Source: Candidatus Cloacimonadota bacterium
GTDB lineage: Bacteria > Cloacimonadota > Cloacimonadia > Cloacimonadales > Cloacimonadaceae
Length of the DNA: 12,298 nucleotides
Assembly (NCBI GenBank): GCA_028703735.1
Contig: JAQVMI010000023.1
Span: 1 to 12,298 of the forward strand
Direction of reading: 5' to 3'
Below, piece after piece: positions 1 through 6,811 of this stretch. Numbering within the stretch: position 1 is the stretch's first letter; every line of letters begins with the position of its first letter. The position numbers and the translations under genes were made by a program. The notes under the pieces were generated by a model. That model was not told the DNA's origin. It saw only the letters and a list, made by a program, of their open reading frames with translations, and searched no databases.

Positions 1-880
1 TTCCCCAAACCTGGACAAATATGATAGTATTGGGATCATACACTGCTGGGCCTACCCCCTGCATGTCCGTAGGCCTGAATATATCCGGCTCTACATGTGG
101 CACATTGCAGATTAAGCCACCCCTAAACACCAGATCCAAAGGGTAGTTGGGAGGGTCGCTTATTACTTGTCCGCCCACCAACACAGGACCGTTAAAAATA
201 GGCCACCAGTTATTGTTTCCACCCAGGCTTTGCTTTATGTATAGATCATGATTAGTACGAACTATGCCATGTACAATATCCCCTCCCTTATAGTACTCCG
301 GCCCATTATCCTCATTTAGCTCTAAATCGGTAAATAGGGATGGTATAACATATTCGTTGGGGGAATAAGTACTGATACCGGGAAACGGCTGTGATACGCC
401 ATTTACTGTTATCTTGTTTGGGTAGGGCAGATCAAGAGAAAAGCGTTTTAGTTGCCCATTTAATCTCTCCACAAAGGGGCTGGAATCGAAAGTGTTTGCA
501 TATAGCGGAGTAACTCCGGTAAATGTTTCTCCATCCAGGTATTGAGCAACCATAGTATCCAAGCCACTCTTGAAAGTAATCAAGGTCTCATCTGGCATGT
601 AGGACAATGTAGGCAAGAACTCTTCACCGTAGTCCGGGAACTGAATTTCTGATACCTGCCAGGTAAGCCCTCCATCATAACTGTACTTATAGCTGATGGT
701 ATTGGGGATAGGAGCTTTGCTTACAAAGACTATTGTATCCCCGCTGGCATAAGTTGCCAGTTTACCGGCATAGTTTCCTTCACCAACCAACGCAAAGGGA
801 CTAATCTCTGCCATCAGCAGGGCACAAAAGAATAGCAAAACACCCGTTAAAAACAAAACTATACTTACATAACGCTTCAT
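1..880 (-). CDS. Secreted protein with an Asp-box motif, 3' end cut by window
   Basis: The frame stays open from an ATG at 880 to the window edge (293 codons seen, no stop), so the C-terminus is missing. An AAGGAG sequence six bases before the ATG supports this start. The first ~24 residues (MKRYVSIVLFLTGVLLFF...) form a typical signal peptide, with a likely cut near ALLMA/EIS, so the product is exported. Residues 67-74 read SYDGGLTW, an exact match to the Asp-box (S-x-D-x-G-x-T-W) of BNR/sialidase-type beta-propellers. Only one Asp-box is visible. The rest is rich in Gly, Pro, Asn and aromatics, as in extracellular beta-rich proteins. I do not recognise the full family. It could be a propeller-fold surface protein ending in a sorting domain beyond the window, but that is inference. 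Confidence 0.8.
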   Translation of the reverse strand, partial: MKRYVSIVLFLTGVLLFFCALLMAEISPFALVGEGNYAGKLATYASGDTIVFVSKAPIPNTISYKYSYDGGLTWQVSEIQFPDYGEEFLPTLSYMPDETLITFKSGLDTMVAQYLDGETFTGVTPLYANTFDSSPFVERLNGQLKRFSLDLPYPNKITVNGVSQPFPGISTYSPNEYVIPSLFTDLELNEDNGPEYYKGGDIVHGIVRTNHDLYIKQSLGGNNNWWPIFNGPVLVGGQVISDPPNYPLDLVFRGGLICNVPHVEPDIFRPTDMQGVGPAVYDPNTIIFVQVWG

Positions 881-1038
881 GCAATCTCCTTATCGTTACG
901 AAATAAAAACAAGGGTTTTTGAAAGCCACAAATTACTCTTTATATAGTGTGCAATTTTTATTCCATAAACTATAAAAGCGCTATGTTAGATTCTTAGGGT
1001 GAGGATTAAAAAAAGAACAACACAATTGGGAAGCACTC

Positions 1039-1245
1039 TTAATAGTATGGTTCTCTTTCAAACTTAGTGGGCAAGACAATTTCAATCCTTGCACTAATTA
1101 CAGTATTGCCATCAGGATGCAAATGGTGGAAGAGGTCGAAAACGGTCTGCTAAGTGCGGATGGTGCCAGGAAGTGTGGCGTCCTGAGTAACAAAGAGTCT
1201 GCGCACTTTCAATGCTACCCCCCCCACAAAGCTTAGAATGTCAAA
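1039..1245 (-). pseudogene. Remnant of an unidentified protein gene with in-frame stop
   Basis: Read on the minus strand from about 1245, one frame gives protein-like sequence: FDILSFV, an eight-G run, ALKVRRLFVTQDATLPGTIR, then a TAG at 1150-1152. The same frame resumes as QTVFDLFHHLHPDGNTVISA and ARIEIVLPTKFEREPYY before a TAA at 1039-1041. Amino-acid composition on both sides of the TAG looks like a folded protein, which suggests a C-terminal fragment broken by a nonsense mutation. There is no start codon with a ribosome site, and the 5' edge runs into the palindrome at 1244-1270. I do not recognise the family. It could be chance, but a shared frame across ~65 codons with one stop is suggestive. 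Confidence 0.4.
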
Positions 1246-1270
1246 GGGCGGACAAGATAGTCCGCACCTT
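1244..1270. repeat. Palindromic intergenic element, copy 1
   Basis: GCGGAC (1248-1253) and GTCCGC (1260-1265) are perfect inverted arms around a six-base loop. AAGG and CCTT extend the stem after a single bulged base. The outer part (AAAGGGCGG ... CCGC, CTTACA) is shared with the element at 2645-2669, while the loop and inner arms differ. It lies about 30 bases 3' of the minus-strand barrel gene ending at 1301. There is no clear U-run, so I call it a dispersed palindromic repeat rather than a terminator. Confidence 0.55.
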
Positions 1271-1300
1271 ACAGTAAATGTGTATAGCTGCAGATAAAAC

Positions 1301-1900
1301 CTACAACCGGACGCCTAACTGGAGGCTAAGCTGGGAGTTTACATTATTAGAATGCAGTTCACCCAGATTTACGTCGCTCCATTTGAAGCTGCTTTGATTA
1401 CTTTTGTACATTATCTGCACAACAAAGGGTTTGAAGTTAACTCCCGCACCGGCTGCCCAATAAAATCCGCCATTGGCAGTAAGCGCATGGGTGGTATCGA
1501 ATTCAAAATTCTTTTCATTAACCAGAAAGTTGTAGCCGCCCTGAACAATAACCTCCGGAGAGATGGTAAGCGGTAGGATAGAGTATTTCAGGGTTGCATA
1601 GATCGGTAGAAAAGCAAACTGGCGACTGTGCTGGGTGGGGCTTAGGTTCTTCATTTCGCGGGGGAGCTGATATTCCATCCCTATGCCGTACATCATATCA
1701 CCGATAACAAGTTTGGAGGAAGACAGAAGTTCTCCGTAGAGTGACACTCCCGTGTTCACATCACCATCCTCACCGAGGGCGGAATTCGAGAAGGTCTGTT
1801 TGCCATTCAGGTCTAATCCCGCGCCAAGCTGAACCTTGATAGTTGCGTGTAACTGCAGCGATAAGCAGCCGGCAGCTAATAGAAAAATTAATCTTTTCAT
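1301..1900 (-). CDS. Small outer-membrane beta-barrel protein (paralogue A)
   Basis: I place the start at the ATG at 1900, giving 199 residues that begin MKRLIFLLAAGCLSLQLHA, a signal peptide with a probable cut after LHA. An AGGGGA lies eight bases upstream. A longer frame from a TTG at 1966 would put 22 non-signal residues first and is unlikely. LAAGC at residues 8-12 resembles a lipobox, but the hydrophobic core before it is very short. The mature part has alternating polar/hydrophobic strands and many Gly and aromatic residues, typical of small outer-membrane barrels. It is clearly related to the 11500-12108 product: YGIGMEYQLPRE (71-82) and SPEVIVQGGYNF (114-125) match YGLGVDYQFPRE and SPEIIVQNGYNF there. 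The precise function is unknown. The gene stands alone between two remnants, with its own candidate promoter. Confidence 0.82.
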   Translation of the reverse strand: MKRLIFLLAAGCLSLQLHATIKVQLGAGLDLNGKQTFSNSALGEDGDVNTGVSLYGELLSSSKLVIGDMMYGIGMEYQLPREMKNLSPTQHSRQFAFLPIYATLKYSILPLTISPEVIVQGGYNFLVNEKNFEFDTTHALTANGGFYWAAGAGVNFKPFVVQIMYKSNQSSFKWSDVNLGELHSNNVNSQLSLQLGVRL

Positions 1901-1937
1901 GTTTGTTGTCCCCTGGGTCTGATTTTCATAAGTGAGA

Positions 1938-1966
1938 TTCAAACTTATGGATAGAATAACTGTCAA
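1938..1966 (-). promoter_or_regulatory. Candidate promoter of the 1301-1900 barrel gene
   Basis: On the minus strand a perfect TTGACA (1966-1961) is followed 17 bases later by TTTGAA (1943-1938), a poor match to TATAAT. TAAGTTTG here also resembles the Bacteroidetes -7 motif TAnnTTTG. The TTGACA overlaps a ten-base palindrome, GTCAATTGAC (1962-1971), which could be an operator or chance. The ATG lies 38 bases beyond the -10-like box. Confidence 0.3.
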
Positions 1967-2078
1967 TTGACTAAATGCAATAACTAATATTGGCTATGCG
2001 TTTTTAATCAGCCAGATTCCCAAGCCTATAAGGAAACAACCAAATGCCAACAATAGCTTAGTTCAGTTTAGCGGCATA

Positions 2079-2640
2079 TTACTCTGTGGTAAGATCCAAT
2101 ATTTCCAAACAATGTTTGTTACCGGGATTTTCCGGCGAAGGCACTTCCACCAGAACGACATACTTTCCCTCTGCAGGAGAAAGCTTTAGTTGTTCCCGCA
2201 TAAATTCTTTCCAGTCGGCAGGAAGTTGCTCAATTTGCACCGGCAGAACTGCATAGGAAAATTGCATACCCTGGCACACATAGTGGTCTTTGCAAACGGA
2301 GGTAATCCACATGGGAAGTTTGAACCGGGAGATCATTCTGGCATTCCCGATCTGTTAAGGTAAAAGCACTAATCCCCAGATTGATATTAGGAAGATTTAT
2401 TCCTTTATGGGATCGTATTTCGCACCCTACCAACACCTTGCAGTGAATTTCGGTTAGGGTGGTATCCCTCACCTGCACCTGGATTATGCCGTAATTCAGA
2501 AAGATGATATCTCCGATGTGAACAACCCGGGGTAAATTCCGGAGTGTAACTGATATTCTGCTTTTATCACCTATGAAATCTTCGATAGATAACAAATCTC
2601 TACCTTTCTCTGTGTTAAGCCTCAAAACTTGAAGTGGAAA
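2079..2640 (-). pseudogene. Pyruvate kinase remnant, 5' truncated with internal deletion
   Basis: Two frames together give pieces of pyruvate kinase. The first (about 2640-2299) covers the B domain. It shows HIGDIIFLNYGIIQVQV, aligning with the family's GD-x-ILxDDG-x-I segment (DDG has become NYG), then EIRSHKGINLPN (family KGVNLPG) and FTLTDRE (family LTEKD), and ends near VDYL (family GVDYIALSFVR). After a frame change and loss of most of the A domain, the second frame (about 2267-2079) reads MQFSYAVLPV ... EGKYVVLVEVPSPENPG ... LEILDL, which resembles the C-terminal domain (YGVxPV ... GDxVVxxxGxPxxxPGxTN). The N-terminal A-domain part, including its substrate and metal residues, is absent. 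An in-frame stop lies in the palindrome at 2645-2669. The B-domain call is firm, the C-terminal one probable. No functional enzyme can come from this. Confidence 0.7.
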
Positions 2641-2644
2641 AGTA

Positions 2645-2669
2645 AAGGGCGGGTTACAAACCCGCCCTT
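2645..2669 (-). terminator. Palindrome, probable intrinsic terminator, copy 2
   Basis: Eleven-base perfect arms (AAGGGCGGGTT, 2645-2655; AACCCGCCCTT, 2659-2669) flank a three-base loop. Read on the minus strand, the GC-rich stem runs into TTTACTTTTCC, as in a rho-independent terminator. It lies 30 bases past the stop of the 376-residue protein gene at 2699, so it probably ends the purS-to-2699 transcript. Its outer sequence is shared with the palindrome at 1244-1270, so it is also a member of a repeat family. Its 5' flank abuts the pyruvate kinase remnant. Confidence 0.6.
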
Positions 2670-2698
2670 ACAACAGCTTAAAAAGCTATGTTACAGTT

Positions 2699-3829
2699 TT
2701 ACGATTCAATTACTTCCACATTGGCTCTGGGCATGCTGAATTTTGTGCCATCCTCAAATTCTCCTTCCAATATACGAACCATTGTTTCAGATTCCACTTT
2801 GGTTAGTTCTTCGGGGAGGGATGTAACTTTGGCTATACGTCCAAAGTGTGGCTGACGGATAATTCGGATAAGGGTTCCCGGTTCCAAAACAGGCATGCTT
2901 GCTTCTTTTGTTACAAGCTCCGATTCCTCGAAATTCATAGGTATTATTATTTCTGGGCGAATAACACCAGCACGGATTTGAGTATGCCCATGCACAGAGG
3001 TTTTTTTACCGCTGAAAGCCTTCAACAAATCAAAGGTTTTTTGTGCCATGGTTATCTTGCCGAATCCTTCAGTACAGATGATGGTAATACCCACTTTTTC
3101 GTGTCCTGTAATAGCCACACCAATGTCGTAGCCTATCAGTTTTTTTAGATCCTGATCATCAATACCACCTGTGATAATAGCTTTCACGCCATGTTTACGG
3201 GCAATATCGATTACGTGGAAGCGCACAAAAGCTCCGGCTACAATTATCTTTCCCCGGCAGGATTCGTCTATTTTAGCACCATCAAGTTCATCATCTGGGG
3301 TGGCGGCTAACATCTTTAGTTCGCCTACTGTTTCATCACCAATCCCAAAAATTCCTTGTATATAGGCACTTTTGTTTTCTATAACCACACCTTCATCTGG
3401 CATTACCTCTGTAACCATGCCATCCATGAAGGCTTTCACCTGAACAGGGATGCGTGGTTCACGCAGTAAAACCTGTCCTGTAACCGAGGAGATGTTTTCC
3501 ACCTCTCCATCCACAGGAGAACGGACTTCACTTTTAAATATACCTAAGCCAAACAGCCCTTTGTTCTCTGCTAATATAGTTTCTTTGGTTATCTGCTGTC
3601 CGGGCTTTATTTTTATATAAACATCCAATTGAGCAGGTGTAACCCCAAGCTTGTTGGCAAGGTTGAAAGGCACTACTTTTCCTGGCAGGAGGGTTTCGGC
3701 TACCACGTCTTCAGCTTTTACTTTATCGCCTTTTTTCACCAATACCTTACCCTTCAAAGGCAGGATGCGTTCTTTACGCAGAATTATGCTATCGGTTACG
3801 GTTAATCCGGCAGAATATGCTTGTCCCAT
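2699..3829 (-). CDS. MutL-linked protein, barrel-sandwich- and KOW-like ends
   Basis: The 376-residue product has no signal peptide or membrane segment and is probably cytoplasmic. Residues ~24-50 (LPLKGKVLVKKGDKVKAEDV) and ~72-124 (KIKPGQQITKETILAE ... SPVDGEVENISSVTG) look like two halves of a biotinyl/lipoyl-type barrel-sandwich, but no lipoyl or biotinyl lysine motif is evident. The middle (~195-260) contains GKIIVAGAFVRFHVIDIARK, ITGGIDDQDLKKLIGYDIGV and ITIICTEGFG, an alternating alpha/beta segment. The C-terminal ~317-373 (EPGTLIRIIRQPHFGRIAKV ... MPRANVEVIE) resembles a KOW/SH3-like barrel. The ATG is ten bases past the MutL-type stop, and that TAG is part of the TAGGAG ribosome site, so the two are translated together. 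I know of no assigned function. It may be a partner of the adjacent ASKHA ATPase. Confidence 0.88.
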   Translation of the reverse strand: MGQAYSAGLTVTDSIILRKERILPLKGKVLVKKGDKVKAEDVVAETLLPGKVVPFNLANKLGVTPAQLDVYIKIKPGQQITKETILAENKGLFGLGIFKSEVRSPVDGEVENISSVTGQVLLREPRIPVQVKAFMDGMVTEVMPDEGVVIENKSAYIQGIFGIGDETVGELKMLAATPDDELDGAKIDESCRGKIIVAGAFVRFHVIDIARKHGVKAIITGGIDDQDLKKLIGYDIGVAITGHEKVGITIICTEGFGKITMAQKTFDLLKAFSGKKTSVHGHTQIRAGVIRPEIIIPMNFEESELVTKEASMPVLEPGTLIRIIRQPHFGRIAKVTSLPEELTKVESETMVRILEGEFEDGTKFSMPRANVEVIES

Positions 3830-3839
3830 GATTTATCTC

Positions 3840-5702
3840 CTATACCAAAATGTGTTCAGGATATGCGTTTAGTTCTCGCATCCATTTCTTTAAGCTGGCT
3901 ATGCGTTCTGCCTTTTCAGTTGGCAATACGAATGGTTGTCTTCCACGAGTATCCAGCACTATGCCAATCTTACCGCCATGCAGGTCTATGGTTAATTCTT
4001 TGTTTTTGTCTTTATCTAACACTAACCCACCAAACGTCTTAAGGGTTGCCTTGGCTACTTTACCTTCATCCAGGGGAATTAGCCTTACTTCACCAAAAGG
4101 AATTTCTTCTTCGAACTTCTTGCCATCAGGGAGTTCCAATTTGGCATATAGAGCAGGTTTGCCATTTTTGCCTTTACCCACAGGTGCCACGCAAGTACCC
4201 AGATAAACCATGCAGTCCTTACGGAAAACCTCTGTAGCCGCTTTAGCGCAAATTTCGGAAAGCACACCCAAATGAGGCATCATGAATATGCTATCCACTG
4301 CCAAACGGGTAACCCCTTCCGGAAGGAAAGCATCAATCAGCATCATTACTGTTTGGTTGCGTCGGGGAGCATGAGAAAGCACACCACCACTACCCACAAG
4401 CAAATTAAGTGTCATCAAATTTACTATAGAAGCCCCGGAGGTCGATTGACTGAAAGCTTCAGATATATCACGCTGCCGTTGCATACCTTTAAGGCTGCTG
4501 GCAAACTGTTTGTGCTGTTCGAAAGCAAGCCGCAATGCCTCTTTAGCAATTGCTTGTTCCAGCACCAGCTCTTCTAATAAAGAGGGGATGGTTGTAGGAC
4601 GAATCATCTTGTTTTTTATCATGTTACGCAATTCGCTTTCGTCAATATCGAAGGGCACCCAACGCATAATGTTATCCAAGCCCGAAGAGGCAAGCACATT
4701 GGATATGCTATAGCTCATCCCCAGGTTTGCACTAACAGTGCGATTGAAAACATATTCATCGGTAAATACGCTAAATACGTCTGTAGTAGCACCACCAATA
4801 TCTACACCCACTACTTCAATTTTCTCGTCCTTGGCAATGGTCTGCATGATGTTACCAACCGCAGCAGGAGTAGGCATAATCGGCACACTTTCCAAATCTG
4901 GACCCATAGCCCATTCCATCAGTTTATTGTATCCGGGAGCTTGCTTCATCACGTGTTCCATAAATAAATCGTGGATTTTATCTCTGGCGGGTCCCAGGTT
5001 TTCTGTTTCCAGTTTGGGACGAATATTTTCTGTTACAATCAAATCCACTTTTTCGCCCAAGGCGTCAATAATATTCTGCCTTGCTTCTTTGTTACCTGCA
5101 TAGATAACAGGTAGCTTGTAGGAGGAACCAAGCCTGGGTTTGGGATCAGCACCGGAAACCAACTCTGCCATTTCCACAACATGTTTAATTGTTCCGCCAT
5201 CTTCTCCGCCTGCCATCAAAATCATATCCGGACGTAGCTGTCTGATGCGTTCAATCTTTTCATGATTCATGCGTTTATCGTTGCTGGCTATCAAATCCAT
5301 CACGATGGCTCCTGCACCCAAAGCAGCACGCTCGGCACTTTCACCAGTCATGGAGGCAACTACACCCGTAACCATCATTTGTAAACCGCCACCGGCTGAA
5401 GAGGTGGATACATACGCATCGATACCGAGATCACCTTTGCGGGGAATTACAAATTTGCCATTTTCCATAAATCTGATATTGGGATTCTTATACTTCAGTC
5501 TGGCAAGTTCTTCCAGTTCCTGAGTAGCGTTAATCACACCCTTGGTGACATCATTTAGCGGTGCTTCCACGGTTGTGGGGGCTTCTCCGCGGATGGTTTG
5601 GCGATATTCACCATCCACCCATTCGATTAATATCGCCTTGGTTGTGGTGCTACCACAATCTGTGGCAACAATCCGTGTAAGGCGTTTTTCGTCGTATTGC
5701 AT
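3840..5702 (-). CDS. MutL/GlmL-family ASKHA ATPase
   Basis: This 620-residue protein belongs to the MutL/GlmL family (glutamate-mutase accessory protein), not the mismatch-repair MutL. Sugar-kinase/actin-fold ATP motifs are visible: phosphate-1 DCGSTTTKA (15-23), SSAGGGL (101-107), MAGGEDGGT (163-171), phosphate-2 VDIGGATTDVFS (300-311) and an adenosine-type VGSGGVLSHAP (436-446). All glycines and acidic residues expected of an active ATPase are present. In clostridia the family member is encoded between glutamate mutase subunits glmS and glmE. Here neither subunit nor any B12-binding domain is nearby, so its client is unknown. The ATG at 5702 has a strong GGAGG site. It is 16 bases after the 132-residue gene and 10 before the 376-residue gene. 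Family is sure; function is inferred. Confidence 0.93.
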   Translation of the reverse strand: MQYDEKRLTRIVATDCGSTTTKAILIEWVDGEYRQTIRGEAPTTVEAPLNDVTKGVINATQELEELARLKYKNPNIRFMENGKFVIPRKGDLGIDAYVSTSSAGGGLQMMVTGVVASMTGESAERAALGAGAIVMDLIASNDKRMNHEKIERIRQLRPDMILMAGGEDGGTIKHVVEMAELVSGADPKPRLGSSYKLPVIYAGNKEARQNIIDALGEKVDLIVTENIRPKLETENLGPARDKIHDLFMEHVMKQAPGYNKLMEWAMGPDLESVPIMPTPAAVGNIMQTIAKDEKIEVVGVDIGGATTDVFSVFTDEYVFNRTVSANLGMSYSISNVLASSGLDNIMRWVPFDIDESELRNMIKNKMIRPTTIPSLLEELVLEQAIAKEALRLAFEQHKQFASSLKGMQRQRDISEAFSQSTSGASIVNLMTLNLLVGSGGVLSHAPRRNQTVMMLIDAFLPEGVTRLAVDSIFMMPHLGVLSEICAKAATEVFRKDCMVYLGTCVAPVGKGKNGKPALYAKLELPDGKKFEEEIPFGEVRLIPLDEGKVAKATLKTFGGLVLDKDKNKELTIDLHGGKIGIVLDTRGRQPFVLPTEKAERIASLKKWMRELNAYPEHILV

Positions 5703-5718
5703 ACGATCCTCCGCTTAT

Positions 5719-6117
5719 TTAAGCATTATTTTTATGAGGTTTAAATATCTTTTTCACAAAAGCCTTAAATTTGGCTTTACGCCTCTGTCTTTTAAGTCTG
5801 CTTGCCTTGCGTGCATCCCGTGATAGCTCTTCATCCAGCTCGTCCATTCTGGCAATCATTTTCTTTAGATTCTCTTCGTTTTCTATCAGCAAGGCGAAAC
5901 GTTGATACTTCTTGGAATCAAAAATTATTTCCGCAAAGGGCAGGATGAAGAACATAGCCTGGCTACCGATACCATGGAGAGGGCGAACTGATTCTAAAAA
6001 AAGAATCCCTGCAGGAGCAAAGTGCCTCTCTGCAATGAAGCGTGCCACCTTCTCTATCATATCATTAATTTCATTTTCGGAAGTTTGGGGTCTAATTTCT
6101 TTATACTCTCTATTCAT
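5719..6117 (-). CDS. Conserved-looking small protein with a basic tail
   Basis: The 132-residue product is not one I can name. Residues ~22-80 (VARFIAERHFAPAGILFLES, then RPLHGIGSQAMFFILPFAEI) form amphipathic/hydrophobic helices, perhaps membrane-peripheral, with the signature FAPAxxFLESxxPLxxxGSQAMFFxxPF. I have a vague memory of similar short proteins in other anaerobes, but not of a function. Residues ~75-100 are Glu/Asp-rich (LIENEENLKKMIARMDELDE), probably a short coiled coil. Residues ~100-130 are strongly basic (RKASRLKRQRRKAKFKAFVK), so binding to nucleic acid or acidic lipid heads is possible. The ATG is four bases after the comF stop, within a weak AGGGC context, and MutL follows after 16 bases. 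Co-transcription with the MutL-type ATPase is nearly certain. Confidence 0.85.
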   Translation of the reverse strand: MNREYKEIRPQTSENEINDMIEKVARFIAERHFAPAGILFLESVRPLHGIGSQAMFFILPFAEIIFDSKKYQRFALLIENEENLKKMIARMDELDEELSRDARKASRLKRQRRKAKFKAFVKKIFKPHKNNA

Positions 6118-6121
6118 AATT

Positions 6122-6811
6122 TTAAGCCCTGGCTACAGTTATGGCTGTAATACGCTCTGCTCCCGCAGAACGAAGGGTTTTGGCAATTTCGTTTAAAGTA
6201 GAGCCTGTGGTAAACACATCATCCACCAGAATTATCTTCTTACCCAAAACTTCGCTGGCATCCTTCACCACAAAAGCACTATTAAGGTTCTTTATTCTAT
6301 GTGCTTTGTTCAAAGTAGTTTGGCTAAGAGTATTCACGCAGCGGGACACAGGATTCCTATAGGGCAAGCCTACCAACTGAGCAGTTGCAAAAGCAATAAG
6401 ATCAGATTGATTATAACCCCTTTCGCGCTTTCGTACAGGGTGTAGAGGAACAGCACAGATATAATCGTTATCCTGTAGGTTTTCGTCCATCTCTATCATT
6501 TCTGCCAAAGGTAAGGCAAAATAACCCGCAGGCGAAACATAACCGTTGTATTTAAGCTGATGGATCAATTCCTGCACAGGAGTTTGATACTTAAATAATG
6601 AGCGGGCAGAATCGAAGGCAAAATCTTCCTCTAAACAAACCTCACAGGGAAACTTTTGAATTTCACTGCCACAAACAGGACACACAGCACTACTAATCAT
6701 GGCTATCTTTGCTTCACAATCGCTGCAGAGAACCTGTTTTTGATCTTCTATTCTGGTAGCGCATACCAGGCAAGCAGGAGGGATAAGCACATCCATCAGT
6801 TTGTTAAACAT
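6122..6811 (-). CDS. comF: ComF-family phosphoribosyltransferase
   Basis: ComF-family proteins combine an N-terminal zinc-binding part with a type I phosphoribosyltransferase domain; they are linked to DNA uptake in naturally competent bacteria, though many carriers are not known to be competent. I choose the ATG at 6811 (229 residues, MFNKLMDVLIPPACLVC...), which fits the usual ComF start and overlaps the purQ stop by eight bases (ATGTTTAA). A TTG 18 bases upstream at 6829 could add six residues. Counting from the ATG, four CxxC pairs lie near residues 14, 29, 44 and 56. The conserved VPLHPVRKRERGYNQS follows at ~121, and the PRPP loop IILVDDVFTTGST at ~193-205. All key residues are intact. 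The substrate is unknown. No other competence gene is nearby. Confidence 0.92.
   Translation of the reverse strand: MFNKLMDVLIPPACLVCATRIEDQKQVLCSDCEAKIAMISSAVCPVCGSEIQKFPCEVCLEEDFAFDSARSLFKYQTPVQELIHQLKYNGYVSPAGYFALPLAEMIEMDENLQDNDYICAVPLHPVRKRERGYNQSDLIAFATAQLVGLPYRNPVSRCVNTLSQTTLNKAHRIKNLNSAFVVKDASEVLGKKIILVDDVFTTGSTLNEIAKTLRSAGAERITAITVARA

Larger units (their letters stand above)
881..1300. other. Gene-free stretch holding a decayed ORF and a palindrome
   Basis: This 420-base stretch has no intact gene. On the minus strand it holds a decayed coding remnant (1039-1245) and a palindromic element (1244-1270), listed separately. The part next to the secreted protein gene (about 900-1000) is AT-rich and includes TATATAAAG on the minus strand about 65 bases before its ATG. 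This may be a -10 region, but no convincing -35 box could be fixed. An eight-C run at 1218-1225 is a likely slippage site. Confidence 0.5.

Noticed and set aside
1901..1966. TTG start at 1966 for the 1301-1900 barrel gene
   Set aside because: It would bury the signal peptide 22 residues in and overlaps the candidate -35 box.
1994..2060. Short minus-strand frame encoding LLLAFGCFLIGLGIWLIKNA
   Set aside because: It looks like a membrane segment, but it is only ~22 codons with no start or ribosome site. It may be another gene scrap; not enough evidence to annotate.
3840..5702. DNA mismatch-repair MutL
   Set aside because: The motifs are those of the sugar-kinase/actin fold (DCGSTTTKA, DIGGATTDVFS), not the GHKL fold of mismatch-repair MutL; only the name is shared.
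3850..5823. Several plus-strand open frames of 60-121 codons opposite the MutL-type gene
   Set aside because: They have low-complexity Ser/Pro-rich translations, no ribosome sites, and lie opposite a strongly supported gene; they are frame shadows.
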